DNA from: Hyphomicrobiales bacterium
Lineage (GTDB): Bacteria > Pseudomonadota > Alphaproteobacteria > Rhizobiales > Rhizobiaceae
Length of the DNA stretch: 64,000 nt
NCBI GenBank assembly: GCA_900470155.1
Contig: UBZT01000009.1
Coordinates: 558,001 to 622,000 of the forward strand
Direction of reading: 5' to 3'
The notes under the pieces are model-generated. The model was not told the origin of the DNA. It made no database searches and was given only the letters and a program-made list of their open reading frames with translations. Position numbers and translations under genes: made by a program. Shown in pieces: positions 27,421-37,078 of the stretch. How positions within the stretch are numbered: position 1 is the first letter of the stretch; every line of letters begins with the position of its first letter.

Positions 27421-28049
27421 GCATAAAGCCTTTCGTAGAGCGTCCGGATGATACCGGCGGTAATGCCCCAGATCTGGCGTTCGCCATAGGGCATCACGTA
27501 AAAATGGCGGACCGCACCCTGCCAGACACGGCTGTCCTGGCGGTGGTTCTGCGGATCCATCAGGAAGGATAGCGGCACTTCGAACACACTGTCGACTTCG
27601 GCCGGGTTCGGCGTGATCGTGAAACCGGGCTGCACCACGGCCAAAACCGGCACGATGCGAAAACCGGTACCGGCCAGATATTGCGGCAGCCGGCCGACCG
27701 TCTCGACATAGGCCGGATCAAGGCCGATTTCCTCATGCGCCTCGCGCAGTGCAGCCTCTTCCGGTGACACATCGGTCTCGTCGATGCCGCCGCCGGGAAA
27801 GGCGATCTGTCCGGCATGCTTACGCAGTTTCGTCGTGCGCTTGGTCAGGATCAGCCGCGCCTCGTCACCATCGTCGATGATGGGCACCAGGACGGCTGCA
27901 TCCTTGAGCTTCAGGCTTTCGATCTCGATGACGCTGGCAAGGTTCAGCACATGATCGCCGTGATCGCGCCATGCCTGATCGACCGGCCCGCCAGCCTGGT
28001 TCAGCGCCCGACGGCGGAAATCCGCGGCCGAAAATTCAAACCCGTTCAT
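27417..28049 (-). CDS. Nudix hydrolase, CoA pyrophosphatase type
   Basis: This 210-residue Nudix protein has the canonical box (GGGIDETDVSPEEA followed by REAHEEIGL). Immediately upstream is LTKRTTKLRKHAGQIAFPGG, which matches the NuCoA motif of enzymes that cleave coenzyme A and its esters to adenosine 3',5'-bisphosphate and phosphopantetheine. It is cytosolic. It overlaps both neighbours by four bases (start with the DUF1285 stop, stop with the CCA-transferase start). Confidence 0.9.
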   Translation of the reverse strand: MNGFEFSAADFRRRALNQAGGPVDQAWRDHGDHVLNLASVIEIESLKLKDAAVLVPIIDDGDEARLILTKRTTKLRKHAGQIAFPGGGIDETDVSPEEAALREAHEEIGLDPAYVETVGRLPQYLAGTGFRIVPVLAVVQPGFTITPNPAEVDSVFEVPLSFLMDPQNHRQDSRVWQGAVRHFYVMPYGERQIWGITAGIIRTLYERLYA

Positions 28050-28669
28050 CGCGACAGCCGTTCGAGTTCATCCGCCGGCATCACCGGAAAGACAGCCCCG
28101 CCGGACGTGACAACAAACATTGCGCGTCCATCGATTTCGCGCACCTCGCCCTTTTCCACCAGATCATACATCACGGCGCGCGACACCAGCGCCTCCAGTC
28201 TTCCGCGGACATGCAGGTAGGGTTTCAACTCATGGTTCTCGCCATGGATCACGAACCGCAACGGGTGCTCGCCCCCCGCTTCGACAACGTCGCCGACATT
28301 GGTGCGAAACGTCAGCACCTGTGCACCGTCAATTTCGGTCGCACTCATCTCGACGGCGACGAAATGCGCATCCTGGATGCGGATGCCAACCTTTTCCACA
28401 GGCGTGACGAGATAGGTTTTCCCATCCTCGTCCTTGCGTAGAACCGTCGAGAACAGCCGCACCAGCGGCGCCCTGCCGATCGGCGTGCCCATATAGAACC
28501 AGGTCCCGTCGGCGCGGATTTCCATATCGAGATCGCCACAAAACGGCGGTTCCCAACGATCAACGGGCGGCAAACTGGCTTTTCCGCCCTCGGTCTGGGC
28601 TGCGGCGCGCGAAATCAGCGCCGCCAGTCCGGCCGCGTCCGTCGTCGCTTTCAGCGTTTCGCTTGCCAT
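28046..28669 (-). CDS. DUF1285 protein
   Basis: This 207-residue protein of the DUF1285 family has the recognisable WFYMGTPIGRAPLVRLFSTV and KVGIRIQDAHFVAVEM segments. There is no signal peptide, membrane helix or known catalytic motif. It is the first gene of a coupled operon with a CoA-type Nudix hydrolase and CCA transferase, and is divergent from the moxR cluster across about 158 bases. The role is unknown. Confidence 0.85.
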   Translation of the reverse strand: MASETLKATTDAAGLAALISRAAAQTEGGKASLPPVDRWEPPFCGDLDMEIRADGTWFYMGTPIGRAPLVRLFSTVLRKDEDGKTYLVTPVEKVGIRIQDAHFVAVEMSATEIDGAQVLTFRTNVGDVVEAGGEHPLRFVIHGENHELKPYLHVRGRLEALVSRAVMYDLVEKGEVREIDGRAMFVVTSGGAVFPVMPADELERLSR

Positions 28670-28827
28670 ATTCGCGTCCCGGTTTGGTCTCTAACCTATC
28701 ACAGTCACGAGATAGTCATTCGGAACGTGCTTGTCAGCCGCTTGTTCGCTAATAAGTTAGTTTCAGACGCTGCGGATCGCGTTCGCACCCGATTCGCCGG
28801 AATAGGCCGAACCAATTGGAGCTAACC

Positions 28828-29841
28828 ATGGGCATGATGCCAAATCCGGATGCCGCACTGGACGACAATGCGATCATCGAAGCCGCCGAAAAGGCGCTTG
28901 CTGACATCGCCAATATCCGCGCCGAAGTCGGCAAAGTGATCTTCGGCCAGGAAAAAGTCGTCGAAAATACCTTGCTGGCCATCCTGTCCGGCGGCCACGC
29001 GCTGCTTGTCGGCGTACCGGGTCTCGCCAAGACCAAGCTGGTCAGCACGCTCGGAACCGTTCTTGGCCTAAACGGCAACCGTATCCAGTTCACACCCGAC
29101 CTGATGCCCTCCGATATTCTCGGCACCGAAGTGATGGATCAGGACGAAAACGGCCGTCGCTCCTTCCGCTTCGTCAAGGGGCCGGTGTTTGCCCAATTGC
29201 TGATGGCTGACGAGATCAACCGCGCCAGCCCGCGCACCCAGTCGGCGCTGCTGCAGTCGATGCAGGAATATCATGTGACGATCGCCGGCCAGGCCTATCA
29301 ACTGCCGGCCCCCTTCCACGTGCTGGCAACCCAGAACCCGCTGGAACAGGAAGGCACCTATCCCCTGCCCGAAGCCCAGCTCGACCGCTTCCTGCTGCAG
29401 GTTGACGTTCTCTACCCGGAACTTGCCGCCGAGCGGCAGATCCTGCTGGAAACCACGGGCGTCAGCGAAAACCGCGCCAGCAGTGTCGTGAATAGCGAGC
29501 GTCTGCTGGAAATCCAGAAGCTGATCCGCCAGATGCCGGTTTCCGACACCGTCGTCGATGCCATCCTGTCGCTGGTGCGCTCTGCCCGCCCCGGTCATGG
29601 CAATACGGAAACCGATAAGAACGTTGCTTGGGGTCCGGGTCCGCGCGCCGGTCAATCGCTGATGCTCTGCGCCCGCGCCCGAGCCCTCTATGAAGGCCGC
29701 CTCGCCCCCTCCATCGACGACGTTCATGCGCTGGCCGAGCCGGTGCTCGAACACCGCATGGCCTTGACCTTCGCCGCCCGCGCCGAGGGCATGACCGTTC
29801 GCGACGTGATTGACGGTCTTGTCAAAAGCCTTCGGGCATAA
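28828..29841 (+). CDS. MoxR-family AAA+ ATPase
   Basis: This 337-residue AAA+ ATPase has Walker A GVPGLAKT, Walker B LLMADEIN, sensor-1 in LATQNPLEQEG and a C-terminal lid domain. MoxR ATPases act as chaperones for the maturation of complexes that contain von Willebrand A-type proteins. GGAG lies seven bases upstream of the ATG at 28828; the frame stays open only a few codons before. It heads a four-gene operon (MoxR, DUF58, DUF4159 and a large membrane protein) with close spacing. Confidence 0.93.
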   Translation: MGMMPNPDAALDDNAIIEAAEKALADIANIRAEVGKVIFGQEKVVENTLLAILSGGHALLVGVPGLAKTKLVSTLGTVLGLNGNRIQFTPDLMPSDILGTEVMDQDENGRRSFRFVKGPVFAQLLMADEINRASPRTQSALLQSMQEYHVTIAGQAYQLPAPFHVLATQNPLEQEGTYPLPEAQLDRFLLQVDVLYPELAAERQILLETTGVSENRASSVVNSERLLEIQKLIRQMPVSDTVVDAILSLVRSARPGHGNTETDKNVAWGPGPRAGQSLMLCARARALYEGRLAPSIDDVHALAEPVLEHRMALTFAARAEGMTVRDVIDGLVKSLRA

Positions 29842-29856
29842 GGAGGCATCGCCAAG

Positions 29857-30777
29857 GTGGCATCGATCGGCCAGATCGTCGAGCAGACCTCAAGCAGCGA
29901 AGTGCTGAAACGCGCGCGCCAGCGTGCTGTTCTCGTGCCCGATTGCATGGTCGAGGCAAAACGCATCGCCAACACGGTGATTGCCGGCTGGCATGGTCGC
30001 CGCAAGCGCGGCATTGGTGAAAACTTCTGGCAGTTCCGTCCGTATTCCGATGGCGAAAGCTTCGCCCGCATTGACTGGCGCCGCTCCGCCCGCGACGACC
30101 ACACCTATATCCGAGACCGCGAATGGGAAGCCGCCCATACCGTCTGGCTCTGGGCCGACATGTCGCCATCGATGATGTACAAATCGAGCTTTGCCTCGGT
30201 GTCCAAGGAAAGCCGCGCCGTGGTGCTGATGCTGGCCTTGGCCGAAATCCTGGCACGCTCCGGCGAGCGCATCGGATGTCCGGGCATCATGGAGCCGATT
30301 TCCGCCCGCAACGCTGCCGAACGTCTGGCGACGGCCATCATGCACGCACCGCTCACCAGCGGATTGCCCGACACCCGTATGATCCGCGGCGCCAGCGACA
30401 TCGTCCTGATCGGCGACTTCCTCGATGACGCAGACCGCGTCATGGAACGCATTACGCCGCTCGCCCGTCGCGGCCTGCGCGGCCATGTCGTCGAGATTGC
30501 CGACCCGGCCGAGGAAACCTTTCCCTATACCGGCCGCACCGAATTCACCGACCCGGAGACCGGCGAAAAGCTGGTATCCGGCCGCGCCGAAAGCCTTGGC
30601 GACGACTATCGCCGCGCCTATATCGCCCGCCGCGACAGCATCAGCGACCAGTTGCGCCGCATGGGCTGGAGCTTTGTACACAACCGCACGGATCGCCTCG
30701 CCTCCGAAGCGCTGGTTGCCATCCACATGCATCTGTCGGGCATGACGCCTGCCGTTGCCCGGAGCACCGGCCCATGA
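29857..30777 (+). CDS. DUF58 protein
   Basis: This 306-residue protein has the DUF58 signature near the N-terminus: RRKRGIGENFWQFRPYSDGE followed by IDWRRSARDDHTYIRDREWE. The central part resembles a degenerate vWA fold (WLWADMSPSMMYKS). It starts at a GTG with AAGGAGG upstream, 15 bases after moxR. DUF58 proteins regularly pair with MoxR ATPases. Its stop overlaps the next gene by four bases. Confidence 0.9.
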   Translation: MASIGQIVEQTSSSEVLKRARQRAVLVPDCMVEAKRIANTVIAGWHGRRKRGIGENFWQFRPYSDGESFARIDWRRSARDDHTYIRDREWEAAHTVWLWADMSPSMMYKSSFASVSKESRAVVLMLALAEILARSGERIGCPGIMEPISARNAAERLATAIMHAPLTSGLPDTRMIRGASDIVLIGDFLDDADRVMERITPLARRGLRGHVVEIADPAEETFPYTGRTEFTDPETGEKLVSGRAESLGDDYRRAYIARRDSISDQLRRMGWSFVHNRTDRLASEALVAIHMHLSGMTPAVARSTGP

Positions 30778-33590
30778 ACGCCCTCCCGCTCGCCTTCGGC
30801 GCTCCCGCGATCCTGATGGCTCTCGCAGCCCTGCCGCTGATCTGGTGGCTGCTGAAGCTCACGCCACCGCGCCCGAAGGCGGAGGTGTTTCCGCCACTGA
30901 AAATCCTTGCCGGCGTGCTGAAGCGCGAGGAAACGCCGTCGAAGAGCCCATGGTGGCTGACTTTGTTGCGCATGATGATCGCCGCCCTGGTCATCTTCGC
31001 GCTGGCCGATCCCGTGCTCAATCCGCGCAACGCCTCGCTGTCGTCCGATGGCCCGCTCGTACTGGTCGTCGACAACGGCTGGGCAACCACCGCGGACTGG
31101 GATCGCCGTGTCGAATCCGCAACCACTCTGATCGGCGACGCTGGTGACCGCAACATTCCGGTGTCGATCGTCTTCACCGCCGACCAGGCGCATGACGCCG
31201 TGCCCGGTACATCCGCCGCAGCCTTGGAGAAGCTTGGCGCGGCAGCGCCCAGGCCGCTGCGTCCCGACCGGACCCGTGCCATCGACGCCCTACGCACGGC
31301 CCTTGCCGAAGACCGCGCCGGCACGCTGGCCTATATTTCGGATGGCGTAGCACTTCGCGACGACGATCCGTTCCTTGGCGATCTCGCAGCCCTGTCACCG
31401 GTCGAGTTTCGCCTGATCGAAGGATCCGGCCTGGCAACGGTCGCCATCACCGGCGCCAACAATGGTGCCGATGCCCTGACTGTGACCCTGTCACGCCTGA
31501 AAGGTGCCGAGGCGCAGAGCCTGATCGTCGATGCCCAGGACCGCCAGGGACGCGTCATCGCCTCAGGCCCGGTCAACTTTGCAGCCGGCGCGACCGAAGC
31601 CAGCGGCGATATCGCAGCGCCATTCGAGCTGCGCAATGATTTCGCCCGCCTGTCGATCGCAGGCTCGGCCAGTGCCGGGGCAACCCACCTGCTCGATGAC
31701 GGTTTCCGCCGCCGCAAGGTCGCCCTGATCTCCGGCGACAGTGGCGATGGTTTCCAGCCGCTACTCTCACCGCTCTACTATATCGAGCGCGCGCTCGGCC
31801 CCTATGCCGATCTTGTCAAGCCCGGCATGACCGACCTTGCTGTCTCCATTCCGGAAATCCTCAAGCAGAACCCATCCGCGATCGTGCTTGCCGATGTCGG
31901 TCGGCTGCCGGCCGATGTTTATGAACCGCTCGAGCGCTGGATTGCCCGGGGTGGCACGCTGATCCGCTTTGCCGGCGCCCGCCTCGCCGCAGCCCCCAGC
32001 GGCGATCCGCTCGTGCCGGTCATCCTGCGCCAGGGCGAGCGAGCCCTGGGCGGTGCCTTGTCCTGGGCCGAACCGCAACCGCTTGCGGACTTCCCCAGCT
32101 TCGGGCCCTTTACCGGCATGGCGCGCGCCGATGGCATTCTGATCAAGCGCCAGGTGCTGGCCGAACCGACCCCTGATCTTGCCGAGCGCACCTGGGCGAG
32201 CCTTGCCGATGGCACGCCGCTGGTCACCGTCAAGGAAAGCGGCGCCGGCCGCGTCGTTCTCTTCCATATCAGCGCCGAGGCGACCTGGTCGGACCTGCCG
32301 ATTTCCGGCACCTTCGTCGAAATGCTGCGCCGGATCGTGCAACTGACCCGGGTTGGCGCCGCAGAAGCCCAGCCCGGCCAGGCAACCGCGCCGACGCTTG
32401 CGCCTTATCGTCTGCTGACCGAGCGCGGGGCGCTGACCGCCGACGCCGGCAATGCAAGGCCGCTTGATCTTGGCCCGGCGCGCCCCAAGGCTGCAACCTT
32501 CGACAACCCGCCTGGCCTCTACGGTACCGAGGACGGCTTCGTCGCGCTCAACCTGCTGCCCCCGGAGGCCACGATCAGGCCGATCCCGAGCCCCGCCGGC
32601 CTGACCGTTGCGCGTGAGCCGATGGCCGGAACAGCCGCAACGCCGCTGAAACCAGGTCTGCTGATCACCGCATTCCTGCTGTTGGTCGTCGATAGCCTCG
32701 TTGTCCTGTTCATGGGCGGCGCCTTCTCGCGTATTCCGCGCCGCGCCACAACGTCTGCGACCGCCGCAATTGCCGCAGCCCTTCTGCTGATCGCACCGCT
32801 TTCCGCCCCCCGGGTCGAAGCCGCCGATGCCAAACCCGGCGACGAGCAGATCCTCGGACGTCTGGACAACACCCACCTCGCCTATGTCGTCACCGGCGAG
32901 AGCGATGTCGACCGCCTGTCCGAACAGGGGCTTGCCGGCCTCACCGACTTCCTCACCTATCGCACCACGCTGGAGCCGGCACCGCCGGTCGGCGTCGATA
33001 TCGCCAAGGACGAACTGTCCTTCTACCCGATCATCTTCTGGCCAATCTCGGCAACGGCGCCGATGCCGTCAGCCGCCGCGATCAGCCGGATCGATGCCTA
33101 TATGCGCGCTGGCGGCACCGTGCTGTTCGACACCCGCGACCAGTTTTCCTCGCTCGGTGACGACGCTGGTCCGAGCGCCAATGGCGAACGGTTGCAGGCG
33201 ATCCTTGCCAATATCGACATTCCGCCGCTGGAACCCGTCCCCTCGGACCATGTGCTGACCCGATCCTTCTATCTGCTCAACGGCTTTCCGGGGCGCTACA
33301 ATGGCAGCCCGCTCTGGGTCGAGGCGCGGCAGGAAGCACAATCCTCGTCCGGCGGCGTTGCCTCCTCCGGCGACGGCGTCACCCCGATCATGATCACGGC
33401 CAATGACCTGCTCGGCGCCTGGGCGATCGATACCAATGGCGCCAGCGTCATGCCGATGGTCCCGGCCGACGAGTTGCAGCGGGAAATGTCCTTCCGCTCC
33501 GGCGTCAACATCATGATGTATATGCTGACCGGCAACTACAAGGCGGACCAGGTGCATGTGCCGGCCCTGCTCGAACGGCTGGGGCAATGA
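30774..33590 (+). CDS. BatA-like membrane protein with C-terminal DUF4159 domain
   Basis: This 938-residue protein has an N-terminal BatA-type segment with two membrane helices (about 8-25 and 60-78), a long extracytoplasmic region with glutamine-amidotransferase-like features (AIVLADVGRLPADVYEPLERWI), two helices near residues 625-680, and a DUF4159 domain to the C-terminus (HLAYVVTGESDVDRLSEQGL, then GGTVLFDTRDQF). It is translationally coupled to the DUF58 gene. It probably sits in the inner membrane as the target of the MoxR ATPase; the process it serves is unknown. Confidence 0.88.
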   Translation: MNALPLAFGAPAILMALAALPLIWWLLKLTPPRPKAEVFPPLKILAGVLKREETPSKSPWWLTLLRMMIAALVIFALADPVLNPRNASLSSDGPLVLVVDNGWATTADWDRRVESATTLIGDAGDRNIPVSIVFTADQAHDAVPGTSAAALEKLGAAAPRPLRPDRTRAIDALRTALAEDRAGTLAYISDGVALRDDDPFLGDLAALSPVEFRLIEGSGLATVAITGANNGADALTVTLSRLKGAEAQSLIVDAQDRQGRVIASGPVNFAAGATEASGDIAAPFELRNDFARLSIAGSASAGATHLLDDGFRRRKVALISGDSGDGFQPLLSPLYYIERALGPYADLVKPGMTDLAVSIPEILKQNPSAIVLADVGRLPADVYEPLERWIARGGTLIRFAGARLAAAPSGDPLVPVILRQGERALGGALSWAEPQPLADFPSFGPFTGMARADGILIKRQVLAEPTPDLAERTWASLADGTPLVTVKESGAGRVVLFHISAEATWSDLPISGTFVEMLRRIVQLTRVGAAEAQPGQATAPTLAPYRLLTERGALTADAGNARPLDLGPARPKAATFDNPPGLYGTEDGFVALNLLPPEATIRPIPSPAGLTVAREPMAGTAATPLKPGLLITAFLLLVVDSLVVLFMGGAFSRIPRRATTSATAAIAAALLLIAPLSAPRVEAADAKPGDEQILGRLDNTHLAYVVTGESDVDRLSEQGLAGLTDFLTYRTTLEPAPPVGVDIAKDELSFYPIIFWPISATAPMPSAAAISRIDAYMRAGGTVLFDTRDQFSSLGDDAGPSANGERLQAILANIDIPPLEPVPSDHVLTRSFYLLNGFPGRYNGSPLWVEARQEAQSSSGGVASSGDGVTPIMITANDLLGAWAIDTNGASVMPMVPADELQREMSFRSGVNIMMYMLTGNYKADQVHVPALLERLGQ

Positions 33591-33591
33591 C

Positions 33592-35661
33592 ATGACCGTG
33601 GAATTTGCACCCTTCATCCCCTGGATTGCCATCGGCATTCTCTCCGTCCTGGCAGTGTTGCTCTTGACGCTCGGCCTGTTCCGCAACGTTCGAGGCACGA
33701 TCATCCGCTTTGCCGCTTCCGCCGCCGTGTTGGCTGCCCTTGCCAATCCACTATTGCTGCAGGAAGATCGTGAAGCCCTCACCACAGTCGTCCCCGTCAT
33801 CATCGATCGCAGCCAGAGCCAGCAGATCGCCGGCCGTGCCGAGCAGACCGACCGGGCGCTCGAGGGCCTGCGCGACCGTCTGTCGCGCTTCGGCAATATC
33901 GAGCCGCGCATCGTCGAAGTGACCGATCCGGCGACATCCGACGCGCCCTCGACGAAACTCTTCGAAGCCCTGAACGCGGCCATCACGGACGTACCGCCGG
34001 CCCGCATCGGTGGCGCGATCTTCCTGACCGACGGCCAGGTGCATGACATTCCCGGTGAAAACCAGCCCCTGCCCTTCAATGCCCCGGTGCATGGACTGGT
34101 GACCGGCAAGGCCGACGAGTTCGACCGCCGTATCGAAATCCTGCGCGCGCCACGCTTCGGCATCGTCAACGAGGAACAGGAACTGACCTTCCGCGTCTTC
34201 GATGACGGCAAGGCCTCCGATCAACCGGCCGACGTGACCGTCAAGATGAACGGCGAAGATATCGGTGCGCTGAACGCCGTTCCGGGCGCCGAGACGTCCT
34301 TCGCCTTCAAGGTCCCGCGCGGCGGCAACAATGTGCTGGAATTTTCGGTCGCTGGAACGCCCGGCGAAGTCACCGATGTCAACAACCGCGCCATCCACCT
34401 GATCGAGGGTATCCGCGAAAACCTGCGCGTGCTGCTCGTTTCCGGCGAGCCGCATGCCGGCGAACGCGCCTGGCGCAACCTGTTGAAGTCTGACGCCTCG
34501 GTGGATCTCGTCCACTTCACCATTCTGCGCCCGCCGGAAAAGCAGGACGGCACACCGATCAACGAACTGTCGCTGATCGCATTTCCGACCCGCGAACTCT
34601 TCGTCGAGAAGATCAACGACTTCGACCTGATCATCTTCGATCGCTACCAGCATCGCGGCGTGCTGCCGATCCTCTACTATGACTACATTGCCGAATATGT
34701 CCGCAATGGCGGCGCCCTGCTGATTGCCGCCGGTCCCGAACATGCCGGCGAGGATTCGATCGCGCTCACCCCGCTCGCCACCGTCCTGCCGGCCTCCCCG
34801 ACCGGCGACATGCATGAGGCCGGTTTCTATCCGCGCCTGTCGGAACAGGGCAAGCGCCATCCGGTGACCCGCGGTCTTGACGGGTCGGCGGTTGAACCGC
34901 CGCAATGGGGCCGCTGGTTCCGCAGCGTCGACGTCGACCAGACCACCGGCGAAACCGTGATGACCGCCGATGACGGTCGCCCGCTGCTGGTGCTCAACCG
35001 CGCCAATGAAGGCCGTGTCGCCATGCTGCTCTCCGACCAGGGCTGGCTCTGGGCCCGCGGCTTCGAAGGCGGCGGACCGCATGTCTCGCTCTATCGCCGC
35101 ATCGCCCATTGGCTGATGAAGGAGCCGGAACTCGAGGAAGAGGCGCTCAAGGCCCGCGCCACCGGCCGCACCATGGAAGTCACGCGCCAGACCATCGGCG
35201 ACGCGCCGGGTTCGGCAACGATCACCACGCCGTCGGGCCAGACGGAGAGCTTGAATCTTGCTGAAATTCAGCCCGGCCTCTATCGCGGCGAACGACGGAT
35301 GACCGAAACCGGCCTGTTCACCGTCACCAACGGCGACTTCTCCACCCTGGTGCATGTCGGGGCCGTCGATTCTCCCGAATTTCGCGCCATGGTCTCGACG
35401 ACGGAAACGCTTGCCGGCGTGACCGGCAAAAGCCGCGGCCTGCTCACCCGCCTCGATGACGGCGAAGGTGGGTTGCGTCTGCCCGATATTCTGCCGGTGC
35501 GTGGCGACATCCGCATTGCCGACGATCGCCGCATGCTGATCCGCCTGACCGACGAAACCGTGCTGAAGGGCGTCAATACGCTGCCGCTGTTTGCAGGCTT
35601 TGCCGGGCTCGGAATCCTGCTGCTGGCCGTGTCTGCCATGTGGTGGCGCGAGGGGCGCTGA
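33592..35661 (+). CDS. Large membrane protein of the moxR cluster
   Basis: This 689-residue protein has two helices at the N-terminus (about 7-28 and 40-58), a vWA-like segment soon after (VVPVIIDRSQSQQ and GGAIFLTDGQ), a central glutamine-amidotransferase-like fold (LIIFDRYQHRGVLPILYYDYI, GGALLIAAGPEH) and one C-terminal helix. The MIDAS serine pattern is DRSQSQ rather than the usual DxSxS followed by a downstream Thr, so metal binding is uncertain. The ATG at 33592 lies two bases after the previous stop. It is the last gene before a GNAT gene 4 bases downstream. Confidence 0.85.
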   Translation: MTVEFAPFIPWIAIGILSVLAVLLLTLGLFRNVRGTIIRFAASAAVLAALANPLLLQEDREALTTVVPVIIDRSQSQQIAGRAEQTDRALEGLRDRLSRFGNIEPRIVEVTDPATSDAPSTKLFEALNAAITDVPPARIGGAIFLTDGQVHDIPGENQPLPFNAPVHGLVTGKADEFDRRIEILRAPRFGIVNEEQELTFRVFDDGKASDQPADVTVKMNGEDIGALNAVPGAETSFAFKVPRGGNNVLEFSVAGTPGEVTDVNNRAIHLIEGIRENLRVLLVSGEPHAGERAWRNLLKSDASVDLVHFTILRPPEKQDGTPINELSLIAFPTRELFVEKINDFDLIIFDRYQHRGVLPILYYDYIAEYVRNGGALLIAAGPEHAGEDSIALTPLATVLPASPTGDMHEAGFYPRLSEQGKRHPVTRGLDGSAVEPPQWGRWFRSVDVDQTTGETVMTADDGRPLLVLNRANEGRVAMLLSDQGWLWARGFEGGGPHVSLYRRIAHWLMKEPELEEEALKARATGRTMEVTRQTIGDAPGSATITTPSGQTESLNLAEIQPGLYRGERRMTETGLFTVTNGDFSTLVHVGAVDSPEFRAMVSTTETLAGVTGKSRGLLTRLDDGEGGLRLPDILPVRGDIRIADDRRMLIRLTDETVLKGVNTLPLFAGFAGLGILLLAVSAMWWREGR

Positions 35662-35665
35662 ACGG

Positions 35666-36082
35666 ATGGACGAACTGCAGCTATCCGACAGTGTCCCGGC
35701 AGATGCCGAGGCCACGATATTGGCCGGCCTCAAGGCGCATAACGACATCATGCTCGGCCAGACGGACCGCCGGAACCTTTTCATTCCACTGACCGATGAC
35801 GAAGGCCATATCGATGGCGGCCTTGTCGGCTATACCGGACGTGGCTGGCTTTGTGTCGAAATGCTCTTCGTCCCCGAGCGCCTGCGCAGACAGGGCATGG
35901 CCGGCAAGCTGCTGCAGCGGGCCGAGCGGGAAGCGCGCGACCGCGGCTGCATCGGTGCCTATATCGACACGATCAATCCCGATGCCTGCCGTGCCTATCA
36001 GCGGCAAGGCTACGATGTCTTCGGGCGGATCGACAATTTCACCCAGGGCTTCGATATCACCTGGATGATCAAGCGGTTCTGA
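35666..36082 (+). CDS. GNAT-family N-acetyltransferase
   Basis: This 138-residue acetyltransferase has the acetyl-CoA loop in VPERLRRQGMAGKLLQRAE and a C-terminal NPDACRAYQRQGYDVFG segment typical of GNAT proteins. It starts four bases after the preceding membrane-protein gene, so it is the probable last member of the moxR operon, though functionally it may be unrelated. The substrate is unknown. Confidence 0.87.
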   Translation: MDELQLSDSVPADAEATILAGLKAHNDIMLGQTDRRNLFIPLTDDEGHIDGGLVGYTGRGWLCVEMLFVPERLRRQGMAGKLLQRAEREARDRGCIGAYIDTINPDACRAYQRQGYDVFGRIDNFTQGFDITWMIKRF

Positions 36083-36089
36083 ATGTGGA

Positions 36090-37040
36090 TCAAGTCCCGC
36101 GAGGCGTCTGTTGAGCCTCGAAATAGCGCTGCGTGGTCCTGTGCTTGCGCTGCTTCGTTACATTGATCAGATGGTGGGACAGCAGGCTACGGATATTGGC
36201 AAAAACTGATGGCGTGGCGCAGAAGCCGGCCCACGCCGTACCGGCGAGTTCCGTCTTGTAGAATCGGTGCGCATCCCGGTGCATGAATTGCACCCGTGAA
36301 TGCCATGGCTTCTTCGGCCCGGTGAAATGCAGGATGGCAGGCTTTGGGACAAAGGCCAGGATACCGGTCTGGGCATTCCATTTCGGATCGAGCGGCAACC
36401 AGTTCCTCTCGGTCACCACGTTCAACGCATCCTGGTCCGGGCAATCGTAACGATTGGAATCCCGAAAAAACAGCGCGCGCGCATCCTTCAGGAAGTTGCG
36501 CCGCTTCAGACCAGCCCAGTCGATCAGAAGCACGCCGGAGTTGAAATATCGGCTTTCCGGCGCCATGCCGATCTGTGCGATGCGAACGCCCATATTGTGT
36601 GGGAAAGCCATCAGGAAATCGTCGACAGCAGCCAAGGGCTGGCCCTTGAGATCGATGTCGAACAGGGCATCGAGCCCCGACACGACAAGCGTGTCGGCGT
36701 CCAGATAGAGAAGACGGTCGATGTCGGATGGTAGCTGCTCATCCATGTAAAGCCTCGCGACCGCCGATGCAGGCCACCGCCCCAACCCCTGCCCTTCGAA
36801 GGAAGGCGACACGAAATCAACGACTTCGATATCAAAACCGTGATGCCGGGTGAAGATCTTGATCTGCTCGCGGGCATTTTCGTCGATATCGATGGCAAGC
36901 AGGAACAAACGCACCGATGTCATGCCGACATTCCGTTTTGCCGAAAGCAGGGCACAGCAGGCGGCTGGCAACATGCGCCTGTCCGAGCAGGTGATGACAC
37001 CATGAGACGCAGTCTCCCCATGCGACGGGACAGCAAGCAT
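36090..37040 (-). CDS. Glycosyltransferase family 8 protein
   Basis: This 316-residue retaining glycosyltransferase has the metal-binding DxD in LLYLDADTLVV, the FNSGVLLID motif and the C-terminal HFTGPKKPWHS, as in bacterial LPS galactosyl- and glucosyltransferases. It probably acts on the cytoplasmic face during surface polysaccharide synthesis; donor and acceptor are unknown. It follows a GNAT gene by 38 bases on the same strand and may share its transcript. Confidence 0.9.
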   Translation of the reverse strand: MLAVPSHGETASHGVITCSDRRMLPAACCALLSAKRNVGMTSVRLFLLAIDIDENAREQIKIFTRHHGFDIEVVDFVSPSFEGQGLGRWPASAVARLYMDEQLPSDIDRLLYLDADTLVVSGLDALFDIDLKGQPLAAVDDFLMAFPHNMGVRIAQIGMAPESRYFNSGVLLIDWAGLKRRNFLKDARALFFRDSNRYDCPDQDALNVVTERNWLPLDPKWNAQTGILAFVPKPAILHFTGPKKPWHSRVQFMHRDAHRFYKTELAGTAWAGFCATPSVFANIRSLLSHHLINVTKQRKHRTTQRYFEAQQTPRGT

Positions 37041-37078
37041 ATCAGAACCTCACCCTCGTTTCGGCTTGCTGCCGGCGA

